64,000 bases of DNA from Myxococcus stipitatus. Its GTDB lineage: Bacteria; Myxococcota; Myxococcia; Myxococcales; Myxococcaceae. The notes under the pieces were generated by a model. The model was not told the DNA's origin and searched no databases. It was given only the letters and a program-made list of their open reading frames with translations. Each line of letters opens with the position of its first letter. Within the stretch, counting starts at the first letter, position 1. This document shows, piece by piece, positions 18,601 through 27,400 of the stretch. The DNA lies in contig NZ_CP102770.1 of the NCBI RefSeq assembly GCF_038561935.1, positions 1,302,001-1,366,000 on the forward strand, written 5' to 3'. The translations under genes were made by a program, and so were the position numbers.

Positions 18601-18746
18601 TCCGGGAAGACGTCGCGCCGCAGCCCGTGCAGCGACACCGCGCCGAAGGCCGACAGCGCCAGGGCCAGCACCACGGTGAGGCCGGGCCGCGCGAAGGACG
18701 TGCGCAGCACCCGGGCCACCATCGAGCTCTGGGGCTCAGTGGCCAT
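15615..18746 (-). CDS. Heavy-metal efflux RND transporter (CzcA/CusA family)
   Basis: This 1043-residue inner-membrane pump exports metal ions through a tripartite complex using the proton gradient. It has the duplicated RND plan: 12 transmembrane segments and two large periplasmic loops. The fourth helix reads LAIAVGLLVDAAIIVTEN, with Asp 412 and Glu 419. It lacks the additional Asp of the DFG motif of zinc/cobalt/cadmium CzcA, and on this point is closer to CusA-type pumps. Specificity is therefore uncertain, monovalent copper or silver being possible. It begins at ATG 18746, overlapping the membrane-fusion gene by 11 bases; an internal ATG at 18722 is an alternative. It is last in a four-gene operon (21672 to 15615), 99 bases before the amidase gene on the same strand. 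Confidence 0.94.
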   Translation of the reverse strand: MATEPQSSMVARVLRTSFARPGLTVVLALALSAFGAVSLHGLRRDVFPDLSAPIFNVIVQNAAMGAEELETAVAIPMEVALAGLPEVRRIRSTSQLGVTQVTVEFEPDADYFRSRQYVAERVSQAQGELPPGTDAPLVSSLTGRLNEVFEFTLEAEPGAADLMALRDLAEFEVKNRLLAVPGVAGVERLGGYLRQFQVLLDPDQMVARGVTLNEVEHALEGANLNASGGFVVQGPMEWTVRAVGRAQTVEDLNSTVVALRAGTPVLLADVADVREGPAVRRGIAHRLKGEVVSCRVIKQFGSDTQLVAKGVREAIRELSGAMPQGVQLRVVYDQSELVDASLGGVSRAILLGALLVVLILFGLLGDWRAALIVTLTLPLSLALAGILLKLGGIGINTMTLGGLAIAVGLLVDAAIIVTENIIHDLREGAGRKSVREEALSASLEVGRPIAFATLIVVSVFIPLFAMTGIEGRMYQPLAAAVVACLAASLALALTLVPVASALLLKAPRPGQPEDVWLIRKVKEVYAPLLERCMHRAGLVRLVALVITIPALGLAFAVGSDFMPRLDEGAFLLQTVLPPEASLEEVDRLNHLVEDVLLGFPEVDDVVRRTGRAERTEDPMPHTVSDVLVVLKKERGRGLEELEDAMRAAVAKVPGVNVLFTTPLGMRIDEGLGGSPADLSVRIFGPELETLAALGEKARALLAQVDGVEDLRVEKLSGLPQLRITVNRAAVARVGLTPGDVIRAVRVGLVGEESSQVWQGQRRHDLVLRLADHRRGDLQALRNLLVDGHDGTRIPLSQLATLEETFGAGSIRREAGSRRLAVEASVSGRDLGSTAAEVRERLAAELKLPTGYFIDVGGRVESQQRAAQSLAMAIAVAILAVFILLYLALDSVAEALVILATLPDAFVGGILALLIAGETWNVSSLVGLIGLFGIAVQNGLVLVSQTKDLLARGKPFDQAIREASLGRVRPKLMTAATAILGLLPLLVLPLHGTEIERPLAVVMVGGLITSTLFTLLVLPTFYAFVQGVKDRLTRNVADERNGVS

Positions 18747-19929
18747 GGTGGTCGCCTCCGCCCGCGGACTTCTCCACCTCCGCCTTGAGGAGGAAGGCCC
18801 CGTCCACCACCACCTGCTCGCCGACCTTCAGCCCGGAGAGAATCTCCACGTGGTCTCCGAGTGTGCGCCCCCGGCCCACCTCGCGCCGCTCGAACGAGCC
18901 GCGCTCCGCGGTGGGCAGGAAGACGACCCAGCCGTTCTCCAGGCGCTGGAGTGATGCTGCCGGCACGGTGGTGATGGTGCCGTCGGGGCTGCCCAGGGGG
19001 ATGGACGCGGTGGCGGACATGCCGGGCTTGAGCAGGCCCTCCGGATTGTCCAGCACCAGTCGCACGGGGATGGTGCGCGAGGACGCATCCACGCGCTGCC
19101 CCACGTGGCCCACCTTCGCGGTGAGCTCCTTGCCCGGGAAGGCGGCGAAGGTGACGCGCGCCTCGGTATCCTTCTGGATGCGCACGGCGTCGCGCTCGAA
19201 CGCGTGGACGATGAGCCACAGCGAGCCCAGGTCTCCGATGCGGAAGAGGGGATGCTCCGCGTCCGCCATCTGTCCCATCCTCGCGTCGCGCTCGATGACG
19301 GTGCCGTGGATGGGCGCGCGCAGGATGAAGCCCGGGGTGCCCGCGCCTCCCCGCAGCTCGTCCTCGCTCGCGCCCAGGGCCACCAGCTCGGCGCGGGCGG
19401 CGGCGACCTCCGCCTCCGCGCTGGCGGCCTCCGCGTCCGCGGCCTGCACGTCCTTCCGCGCGACGATGCGCTCGGCGGCGAGCGTGCGCTTGCGCTCCGC
19501 CGTCTGTCGCGAGGCGGCGGCCTTCGCCTGGGCGGCCTGGAGGGCCGCGCGGGCCTTGCCCAGCTCGGGGCTGCGCAGCTCGGCGAGCTTCTCGCCCTGC
19601 TTCACCTGCTGGCCCGTGGTGACGAAGACGGTGCCCACGCGGGCGGAGATGGGGGAGGCGACCTCCGCGTAGGCGTCCTCGCTGAAGGTCAGCTCCCCGA
19701 GCGCGGTGACGTTGTCTCCTCCCGGACGCGCGGACGCGGGCGCGGTGGTGACACGCAGGTCCCGGAGCATCTCCGGCGCGATGTGGACGTGGGACTCGTC
19801 GTGGTCCTCGTCGTGGCCCTTGGCCTCGGCGTGGTCGTCGTGCGCGTGTTCGTCCTCCTTGCCCGCTGACTCGCGCTTGCAGGCGGCGAGGAGGAGGAGG
19901 GTGGACAGGAGGAGGGACGAGGGCTTCAT
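18736..19929 (-). CDS. RND efflux membrane-fusion (adaptor) lipoprotein, CzcB-like
   Basis: The 397-residue periplasmic adaptor links pump and outer-membrane channel. A lipobox LAAC (Cys 17) is followed by an unusually acidic, His-rich stretch (about residues 24-50, with nine His) that likely binds metal ions. Then come the biotinyl-lipoyl-like and helical-hairpin regions (EVASPISARVGTVFVTTGQQVKQGEKLAEL; long Ala/Glu/Arg helices at about 118-170), the second lipoyl half (PGFILRAPIHGTVIERDARMGQ) and beta-barrel domain (SLWLIVHAFERDAVRIQKD). The ATG overlaps the stop of the upstream TolC gene (ATGA) and its 3' end overlaps the pump gene, so the three are translationally coupled. The His-rich start supports a metal rather than a drug substrate. 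Confidence 0.93.
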   Translation of the reverse strand: MKPSSLLLSTLLLLAACKRESAGKEDEHAHDDHAEAKGHDEDHDESHVHIAPEMLRDLRVTTAPASARPGGDNVTALGELTFSEDAYAEVASPISARVGTVFVTTGQQVKQGEKLAELRSPELGKARAALQAAQAKAAASRQTAERKRTLAAERIVARKDVQAADAEAASAEAEVAAARAELVALGASEDELRGGAGTPGFILRAPIHGTVIERDARMGQMADAEHPLFRIGDLGSLWLIVHAFERDAVRIQKDTEARVTFAAFPGKELTAKVGHVGQRVDASSRTIPVRLVLDNPEGLLKPGMSATASIPLGSPDGTITTVPAASLQRLENGWVVFLPTAERGSFERREVGRGRTLGDHVEILSGLKVGEQVVVDGAFLLKAEVEKSAGGGDHHGH

Positions 19930-21152
19930 GGGAGGACTCCTGTCTCGACGGCGAGCCGCACCCGGGCGAGCGCGGCCTGGAGGTGGCTGTCGAGCAGCGC
20001 GATGCGCGTCTCGAGGGTTTCACGGCGGACGAGGAGGAGCTCCGCGAGGTCCATCTCCCCGGCCTCGTAGGACTTGCGCGCCAGGGCTTCGTTCTCGTCC
20101 AGGAGGGGCAGGGCGTCGCGCTCGAGGACCTCGAGGGACTGCTGGCGCTTCGCGTCGCGGATGCGCGCGGCCTCCACCTGGACGTCGCGCGCCCTGCGAG
20201 CGTCCTCCAGCGCCGTGCGCAGCCGCCGCACTCGCGCGTCCTGCGTCACGGTGTCCTCCTGTCCTCGCGAGAAGACAGGCAGCGGCACGCTGAGGGTGCC
20301 GAGCACCGCCGACTCATCCACCTCGCTCTCGTAGCGCACGCCCACGCTGACGTCGGGCCAGCGCTGGCTCCTGCCCAGGCGCAGCTCCGCCTCCGCCTGC
20401 GCGAGCCCTGACTCCAGCGCGACGATGTCCGCGCGCTCGTGAGACGAAGGCGCGGGCACGGGAAGCGACGCGAGCTCACGGAGGCTGCCGCGCACCGTGA
20501 GTGGCTCATCGAGAGGGAGTCCCAGCAGCACGCGCAGCTCGCTGAGCGAGATGTGCTCCTCACCCTCGGCCACCGCCACCTCGGCGTGGGTCCTGGCGAG
20601 CGCCACCCGCGTCACGTTGGCGTCGACGACGGGGACGTCGCCCGCGTCGAGGCGCTTCTTCGTGGACTCGGCCAGGTGCTTCGCGGCCTCTTCCGTCTCG
20701 TGCATCAGCCGCGACAGCTCGCGGGCGTGGAGCGCGCGGAGGAAGGCCGCGCCGACTTCGCCGAGCACGCGGCGCTCGGTGTCGCTCTTCTCGGCGCTCT
20801 GCCTCGCGAGGCCCGCGCGCGCGGACTCCCGTCGCGCGCCTTGCTTGCCGCCCAGCTCGAAGGGCTGGCTGAGGCCGATGGAGAACTGGGTGCCGCGCTT
20901 GCCCGCGTCGAGCTTGCGAGGGCCCACCTCCGCGCTGAGCGTGGGGTTCTCGCGCAAGAGGGGGCTGGTGCCGGCGACGGGGCCCTGGGCCTCGGCGACG
21001 AGTCCCTCCGCCTCCAGCAGGGCGGGGGCTCGCGCGCGGGCGAGGGTCAATGCGTCTTGGAAGGACAGCTCGGAGGGAAGGGCGGTGCTGGCGCGTGGCC
21101 AGACGAGGGCCGCGGCGAGCACACAGGCCGCCGTCGCGGAGAGGTTGGGCAC
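19926..21152 (-). CDS. RND efflux outer-membrane factor, TolC family (CzcC-like)
   Basis: The 408-residue protein has a signal peptide (MPNLSATAACVLAAALVWPRASTA, no lipobox), and two structural repeats with the outer-membrane-factor helices (LSFQDALTLARARAPALLEAEGLVAEAQG; later SGLAQAEAELRLGRSQRWPDVSVGVRYESE). It ends in a second-repeat helix with LARKSYEAGEMDLAELLLVRRETLETRIALLDSHLQAALA. It forms the exit duct of the tripartite system with the two downstream genes, with which it overlaps (ATGA at 19926-19929). Ninety-seven bases separate it from the Cys-rich small gene upstream; a 6-bp stem (21194-21208) lies in that gap and may trim or attenuate the transcript. Confidence 0.92.
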   Translation of the reverse strand: MPNLSATAACVLAAALVWPRASTALPSELSFQDALTLARARAPALLEAEGLVAEAQGPVAGTSPLLRENPTLSAEVGPRKLDAGKRGTQFSIGLSQPFELGGKQGARRESARAGLARQSAEKSDTERRVLGEVGAAFLRALHARELSRLMHETEEAAKHLAESTKKRLDAGDVPVVDANVTRVALARTHAEVAVAEGEEHISLSELRVLLGLPLDEPLTVRGSLRELASLPVPAPSSHERADIVALESGLAQAEAELRLGRSQRWPDVSVGVRYESEVDESAVLGTLSVPLPVFSRGQEDTVTQDARVRRLRTALEDARRARDVQVEAARIRDAKRQQSLEVLERDALPLLDENEALARKSYEAGEMDLAELLLVRRETLETRIALLDSHLQAALARVRLAVETGVLP

Positions 21153-21249
21153 GGAGATGACCTCGCGAAAGGAAGGCGAGCGTCAGGCGGGAGGTGCCCG
21201 GAGGGCACACGTCACCCGGAGGCGCTCGTGTGATGCGGTGGGGGATTCC

Positions 21250-21672
21250 TCAGACGTGCCGGGGCTTGGGCACGTGAAGGATGCCGTCCGGGTCCGCCGA
21301 CGCGGGCGTGTCCTCGTCCTGGGCGACGAGCGGGGGCCTGTAGGACTCCAGCCAGAAGAGAGGGTGCGCGGTGGGGGCCGCCACCGCGCGTACATGTCCA
21401 CAACAGGTACAGTCAGCGCAGTCCGAGGCGCACTGGCCACGCTCATCGTCATCTGGACAACGCAGCTCGCAGACCGCGTCCGCCCTGTCGAAGAGGGCCA
21501 GGCTCAGGCCGCTCTCCATCGGGGCGAACAGCAGCAGGCAGAGGCACAGCCAGACGCGCGCCAGCACGGCCTCGGCTTCTAGCACGGCCCCGCACATCGC
21601 GCACGCGGCCGCGCGCTCAGCGTGAAGTCGAGTGGACTCCGGCGCGGGTGGAAGGCGCCGGGAGTCCCTCAC
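21250..21672 (-). CDS. Small Cys-rich membrane/exported protein, CzcI-like, head of the RND operon
   Basis: This frame (up to 140 residues from a GTG at 21672; Met26 at 21597 is an equally plausible start) has one hydrophobic segment (LARVWLCLCLLLFAP). A cluster of Cys follows (AVCELRCPDDDERGQCASDCADCTCCGH: eight Cys in under 30 residues), and it closes with ESYRPPLV and DPDGILHVPKPR. Small exported proteins with a C-terminal DP.....P.R motif often precede heavy-metal RND genes (CzcI type). The Cys cluster is unusual for them and suggests thiophilic metal binding, such as Cu+, Cd2+ or Hg2+. The gene starts six bases after the stop of the cysteine-synthase-like gene, so both may be cotranscribed. 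I am fairly sure that it is real and unsure of its function. Confidence 0.6.
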   Translation of the reverse strand: MRDSRRLPPAPESTRLHAERAAACAMCGAVLEAEAVLARVWLCLCLLLFAPMESGLSLALFDRADAVCELRCPDDDERGQCASDCADCTCCGHVRAVAAPTAHPLFWLESYRPPLVAQDEDTPASADPDGILHVPKPRHV

Positions 21673-21678
21673 GTCCGC

Positions 21679-22647
21679 TCAGGCCGCGCCGCCCGGAGTC
21701 GCCGGCTGCGGGTGCTGAATCAGCTCGGTGGAGAAGTAGCGCTCCATGCGGTCCGGGAACACCGTCACCACCTGCGCGCCCGGGCCCAGCCGACGCGCTG
21801 CTTCCACGGCGGCCACGTAGTTGAGGCCGGAGGAGGGGCCCACGGGGAAGCCTCGGCGGATGAGGGCGCGCGCGGTGCGCATGGCCTCGTCGTCCGACAC
21901 GTCCAGCTCCACGCGGCCCGGCATGTCCGCCTCGCGGTAGAGCTTGGACATGCCGTCCACCACGCCGGGGACGCGAGGGCTGAAGCTGCAGCACTCGATG
22001 TCACAGCCCAGGCCCGCGATGGGGCGCGCGATGAACGCCGTCACCGGACAGCCCGCTTCCGCGAAGGCCTGATACAGGCCCACCACGGTGCCGCCCGTGC
22101 CCACGCCGCTCACCACGCCGTGCACCAGCCCGCCGGGAATCTGCGAGAGCACTTCCTGGCCCGTCCACACGCGATGGGCCTCGGCGTTGTCGGGGTTCTC
22201 GAACTGGCGCGGCGCGAAGGCCTTGCGCTCGCGGGCAATCTCCTCCGCCTTGAGGATGGCGCCGCGCACGCCGGCTTCCTTCGGCACCAGCACCACGTTG
22301 CCGCCGTACGCGCGGATGGTGAGCACGCGCTCGCCGGTGACACCCTCGGGCATCACGGCCGTGAAGCGCACGCCCATCTGCGCGCTGGCCAGCGCCAGGG
22401 CGATGCTCGTCGAGCCGCTGGACGCCTCCACCACCTCGCCACCCGGGCTCAGCTCGCCCAGGCGCCACGCCTTCTCCAGCATGTAGCGCGCGATGCGGTC
22501 CTTCGTGGAACCACTGGGGTTCAGGAACTCCAGCTTGCACCAGATGGTGGGGCCGTCCGCCTCCAAGCGGACTGGAACGAGGGGGGTGGGGGCGATGGCT
22601 TGCAGGAAGCGGCCATCCGCGGGCAGCGGGCGACAGGGAGGACGCAT
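21679..22647 (-). CDS. PLP-dependent cysteine synthase-family enzyme
   Basis: This 322-residue fold-type II PLP enzyme carries the cofactor lysine in NPSGSTKDR (Lys 49), the substrate loop SSGSTSIAL (77-85), and the phosphate-binding GTGGT (183-187). Members make cysteine from O-acetylserine or O-phosphoserine and sulfide, or cystathionine from homocysteine. The active-site loop and length fit the O-acetylserine sulfhydrylase/cystathionine beta-synthase catalytic core with no regulatory CBS domain. Two adjacent Cys occur (DIECCSF). It heads the strand that runs into the Cys-rich protein and RND operon. A link between cysteine supply and thiol-based metal defence is possible but only inferred. 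It diverges from the kinase gene by 66 bases. Confidence 0.88.
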   Translation of the reverse strand: MRPPCRPLPADGRFLQAIAPTPLVPVRLEADGPTIWCKLEFLNPSGSTKDRIARYMLEKAWRLGELSPGGEVVEASSGSTSIALALASAQMGVRFTAVMPEGVTGERVLTIRAYGGNVVLVPKEAGVRGAILKAEEIARERKAFAPRQFENPDNAEAHRVWTGQEVLSQIPGGLVHGVVSGVGTGGTVVGLYQAFAEAGCPVTAFIARPIAGLGCDIECCSFSPRVPGVVDGMSKLYREADMPGRVELDVSDDEAMRTARALIRRGFPVGPSSGLNYVAAVEAARRLGPGAQVVTVFPDRMERYFSTELIQHPQPATPGGAA

Positions 22648-22713
22648 GAGACTTCCCTATCGCGAAATGCCTCCGCCCGTTAGCGTCCTGAACGCCTCGT
22701 CCTTTCTCATTCC

Positions 22714-24288
22714 ATGAGTTGGCTGCTTGTCCTGGAAGGAAGCACTCCCGGAATGGAGATGGATGTGGCGAGCCCTGGGGCCGACGGCTACGAAGGGCGC
22801 CTGGCCCCGCACACCATGAGTCCTCCTCCCCCGCTCATCCTCAATGTCGACGCCGACGCGAGCACGCGCGCGCTGACGAGCCGCATCCTGGGGCTCGCGG
22901 GCTTCCAGGTGAGGGAGGCGGGCTCTGGCGCGGAGGCCCTGGCCCTGGCGGACGAGCACACCGACCTGGTCATCCTCGAGGTCCGCCTCCCGGACGTCCG
23001 AGGGCGCGAGGTGTGCCGCCAGCTGAAGGCCTCGCCTCGCACCCGAGGGATGCTCGTCCTCCAGTTGTCCGCGCAGGCCATGGCACCGGGCGACCAGGCG
23101 CTCGATGTGCGGCACGGCGCGGATGGCTACCTGGCGACGCCGGTGGACCCGGAGGAGCTCGTCGCGCAGGTCCAGGCCCTGCTGCGGCTGCGGCGGGCCG
23201 AGCGTGAGGTGCACACGCTGTCGATGGAGGTCGCGCGGCAGCGCCAGCTGCTGGACATGGCGATGGCCTCCGCCGCGGACCCCATTGCCCTCTATGACGC
23301 CACCGGCCGGCTGCTCTTCGCGAACCAGGCGGCGCTCGTGTTCGCGGTGCGCGGGGCGCACGATGTCCTGGCCCCGGTCCTCACGCTGGAGGAGCAGGAG
23401 GCGAAGGACCCGTCCCTGGCGCCCTACTTCCGGTTGATGGACGCGGCGCTGCGCACGGGCGAGGTGCAGCGCGGCACCTTCACCGTGCCGACGCCACCGG
23501 GCCCGCGTCACTTCGACTTCACGCTGTCGCCGACGACGGGCGCGGATGGACGCGTGGCCGCGCTGATGGCCACCGCGCGCGACGTCACCCAGGCGCGAGG
23601 CGAGGAGGAGTTCCGCGAGCAGTTCATCGGCATGCTGGGGCATGACCTGCGCAATCCGCTCAACGCGCTGTCCATGTCCGCGCAGCAGCTCAGGCGCAAG
23701 GGCAACCTGGACGAGCGCCAGACGGCGCTCACCGAGCGCATCCTCACCAGCGCGGACCGGATGAACCGGATGATTCGCCAGCTCCTGGACTTCGCTCGCG
23801 CGAGGCTGGGCGGGGGCGTCCCGGTGGTGCCGTCCGCGTGCGACGTGTTCGACATCGCCCACCGCACGGTGGACGAGATGCGTGCCAGTCACCCCGGGCG
23901 GAAGCTGGTGCTGGAGGTGCTCGGGCAGGGGACGGGCGCGTGGGATGGGGACCGGCTGGAGCAGGCGTTCAGCAACCTGCTGGCGAACGCGCTCAAGTAC
24001 AGCCCCGCGGACAGCCCCGTGCGGATGTGGGGCGAAGCGCGCGAGCGGGACGTGGTGCTGCGCGTCCACAACGTCGGTCCCCCCATTCCGCCCGAGGATG
24101 TGCCGCACGTCTTCGCCGCCTGGCGCCGAGGGACACGCGCCGTGCAGCACGAGTCGGGCGCTCCCTCCGGCCTGGGGCTGGGGCTCTACATCACGCGTCA
24201 AATCCTGCTGGCCCACGGCGGCGAGGTGTCGGTGGAGTCCAGCCTGGCAAGCGGGACGACGTTCACGGTGAGACTGCCCCGAGGTTGA
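22714..24288 (+). CDS. Orphan hybrid sensor kinase: degenerate receiver, PAS-like, histidine kinase
   Basis: This 524-residue cytosolic protein has an N-terminal receiver-like domain (about residues 40-165), a PAS-like sensor (about 183-300), a dimerisation domain with the phospho-accepting His 310 in FIGMLGHDLRNPLNAL, and an ATPase domain with N (FSNLLANALKYS), G1 and G2 (SGLGLGLYIT) boxes. In the receiver the residue at the phosphorylation position is Glu 89 (DLVILEVRLPD), where Asp is usual, and the conserved Lys is Thr 142. It therefore probably cannot be phosphorylated and might sit in a constitutive on-like state. There is no transmembrane segment or neighbouring response regulator, as is common in myxobacteria. 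Starts at 22753 or 22816 are possible; 22753 has an AAGGAAG site ten bases upstream. Confidence 0.88.
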   Translation: MSWLLVLEGSTPGMEMDVASPGADGYEGRLAPHTMSPPPPLILNVDADASTRALTSRILGLAGFQVREAGSGAEALALADEHTDLVILEVRLPDVRGREVCRQLKASPRTRGMLVLQLSAQAMAPGDQALDVRHGADGYLATPVDPEELVAQVQALLRLRRAEREVHTLSMEVARQRQLLDMAMASAADPIALYDATGRLLFANQAALVFAVRGAHDVLAPVLTLEEQEAKDPSLAPYFRLMDAALRTGEVQRGTFTVPTPPGPRHFDFTLSPTTGADGRVAALMATARDVTQARGEEEFREQFIGMLGHDLRNPLNALSMSAQQLRRKGNLDERQTALTERILTSADRMNRMIRQLLDFARARLGGGVPVVPSACDVFDIAHRTVDEMRASHPGRKLVLEVLGQGTGAWDGDRLEQAFSNLLANALKYSPADSPVRMWGEARERDVVLRVHNVGPPIPPEDVPHVFAAWRRGTRAVQHESGAPSGLGLGLYITRQILLAHGGEVSVESSLASGTTFTVRLPRG

Positions 24289-24417
24289 GCAACCCCGGAG
24301 CAAGCCGCCCGGCTGGGGAGTACCCGGGCCGCACGTGTGGGCACGCTGTCCTCGGGTGCGACGCGCGCGTTGACGACGGCCTGTACCTGTGTTCAGGCTC
24401 GGTCCGGAGAGGTGCGC

Positions 24418-27400
24418 ATGCCCCCGCAAATCAGCCTCGACTTCGCCGCCGAATGTGAGGCGCATCCGGCGCTGGCGAGCTTCCATCCCGTGGTCCGCCG
24501 GTGGTTCGCCGAGCGCCTGGGGGAACCCACGCGTCCGCAGATTGAAGGCTGGCCGCTCATCCAGGCCGGGCATGACGTGCTCATCGCCGCGCCGACGGGC
24601 AGCGGCAAGACGCTCACCGCGTTCCTCGCGGCGCTGGACTCGCTGTTCCGCCTGGCGCTGGAGGGGGGACTGGAGGACCGCACGCAGGTGCTCTACGTGT
24701 CGCCGCTCAAGGCGCTGGGCAACGACGTGCAGAAGAACCTGCTCCAGCCGCTGGAGGAGCTGCTCACGCGGGCGCGCGCGGAGGGCTACACCCCGAAGGA
24801 CCTGCGCGTGCAGGTGCGCAGCGGGGACACGCCCGCGTCCGAGCGCTCGCAGATGGTGCGCCGGCCGCCGCACATCCTCATCACCACGCCGGAGTCCTTC
24901 TACCTCTACCTCACCGCCGAGCGTGCCCGGGCGACGCTGCGCGGGGTGCGCACCGTCATCGTCGACGAAATCCACGCGCTCGCGCGGGACAAGCGCGGCA
25001 GCCACTTCACGCTGTCGATGGAGCGGCTCAAGGCGCTCACGGAGGTGCGTCCGCAGCTCATCGGCCTGTCCGCCACGCAGAAGCCGCTGGACGCCATCGC
25101 GGGCTTCCTCACGGGGGCATCGCACCTCGAGTGCCGCAAGGTGGAGGTGGGCCACCTGCGTCCGTGGGATTTGACGCTGGAGATTCCCGACGCGGAGCTG
25201 TCCTCGCTCGCGAGCCACGAGATGTGGGGCCAGGTCTATGACCGGCTGGTGGCGCTGTCGGGCGCGCACCGCACCACGCTCATCTTCGTCAACACGCGGA
25301 AGATGGCGGAGCGCGTGGCGCATGACCTGGGGGAGCGCCTGGGCGAGGGCCTGGTCGCGGCGCACCACGGCAGCATGGCGCGCGAAATCCGGCTGGCCGC
25401 GGAGGAGAAGCTGAAGGACGGGCGGCTGCGCGTCATGGTGGCCACCGCGTCGCTGGAGCTGGGCATCGACGTGGGCAACGTGGACCTCGTCGTCCAGCTG
25501 GGCACCACGAAGGCCATCTCCGTGCTGCTCCAGCGCGTGGGCCGCGCGGGCCACCACAAGGCCGCCATCTCCAAGGGCATCCTCTTCGCGATGACGCGCG
25601 ACGAGCTGGTGGAGTGCGCCGCGCTCCTCAACGCCGTGCGGGAAGGGGACCTGGACCGGGTCATCATTCCGCAGAAGCCGCTGGACGTGCTGGCGCAGCA
25701 GGTGGTGGCCGCGTGCGCGTGCGAGGAGTGGGACGAGCGCGCGCTGTTCAGCCTCTTCAAGCGGGCGCACCCGTACCGGGACCTGACGTGGGAGGAGTAC
25801 CAGTCCGTGCTGGAGGTGCTGTCGGAGGGCGTCGCCGACCGGCGCGGCCGCGCGGGCATCCACCTGCACCGCGACCGTGTGAATCAGCGGCTCAAGGGCC
25901 GGCGCGGCGTGCGCATCACCGCGCTGACCAACGGCGGCGCGATTCCGGACACCTTCACCTTCAGCGTCACCGCCGAGCCGGAGGGCAAGGTGGTGGGCAC
26001 GCTGGATGAGGACTTCGCGGTGGAGTCGTCGCCGGGAGACGTCTTCCTCCTGGGCAGCACCGCGTGGCGGATTCAGCGGGTGATGGGGAGCACCGTCGTC
26101 GTGGAGGACGCGCGAGGCGCCGCGCCCAACGTCCCCTTCTGGCGAGGCGAGGCCCCGGGCCGCACCGACGAGCTGTCGCTCCAGGTGGGCCGGCTGCGCG
26201 AGGACCTGCTCGCGCGCGACGACGCGGCCCTCTTCCTGGAGAAGGACCTGCGCATGCCACCGCCCGCGGTGGACGCGCTCCTGGGCTACCTGCGGCTGGG
26301 GCGGAAGATGCTGGACGCGATGCCCAGCCAGAACCTCGTGGTGGCCGAGCGCTTCTTCGATGAAGCGGGCGGCATGCAGCTCATCATCCACGCCCCCTTC
26401 GGCAGCCGCATCAACCGGGCCTGGGGCATGGCGCTGCGCAAGCGCTTCTGCCGCTCGTTCGACTTCGAGCTCCAGGCCGCAGCGACGGAGGACGGCATCC
26501 TCTTGTCGCTGGGTGAGCAGCACTCGTTCCCGCTCGCGGACATCTTCGACTTCCTGCACCCGGACAACGTGGAGGAGGTGCTGGTGCAGGCGGTGCTCCA
26601 GTCTCCGCTGTTCGGCACGCGCTTCCGCTGGGTGGCCACGCGGGCGCTGGCGCTGAACCGGATGATGAGCGGCAAGCGCGTACCGCCCAACCTCCAGCGC
26701 GCGCGCAGCGAGGACCTGCTGGCCGCTGTCTTCCCGGCGCAGGTGGGCTGCCAGGACAACCACGGCGGCGGCGACGTCGAGCTGCCGGACCATCCGCTGG
26801 TGAAGCAGACGATGGACGACTGCCTCCACGAGTCCATGGACGTGGAGGGGCTGCGCGAGGTGCTGCGGCGCATGAAGGATGGCCGCATCCGGCTGGAGGC
26901 CCGCGACGTGCCGGAGCCGAGTGTCCTCTCGCACGCGATGATTCACAGCCAGCCGTACACCTTCCTCGACGATGCACCGGCCGAGGAGCGCCGCGTGCGC
27001 AACGTGGCCCTGCGCCGCGCGATGCCGGCCGAGGACGCCGCGGCCTTCGGCGCGCTGGACGCCGCCGCCATCGCCACCGTCGTGGAGGACGCCTCGCCGC
27101 CCATGCGCGACGAGGACGAGCTGCACGACATCCTCCTCCAGTGGGTGTTGGTGCGGGACACGGAGGTGCCTCGGGGCCTGGCGGAGCCGCTGTTCCAGCA
27201 GGGCCGGGTGGCGTGGCTGGAGCTGGCCGGGGGACGCTTCCTCGTCGCGGCGGAGCGGGGCAGCTCGGTGCGGGTGCTCTTCCCGGACGCGGTGACGGTG
27301 CCGCCGCTGCCGGTGCTGGCGCATGACCGGCCCATGGAGCGCGAGGCCGCGGTGCTCCAGGTGGTGCGCGGGCGCATGGAGAACGTGGGCCCGACGACGG

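Noticed and set aside
21194-21208. Six-base-pair hairpin between the Cys-rich gene and the TolC-like gene
   Set aside because: Short stem with no T tract; such hairpins are expected by chance at this GC content, so it is not listed as a terminator.
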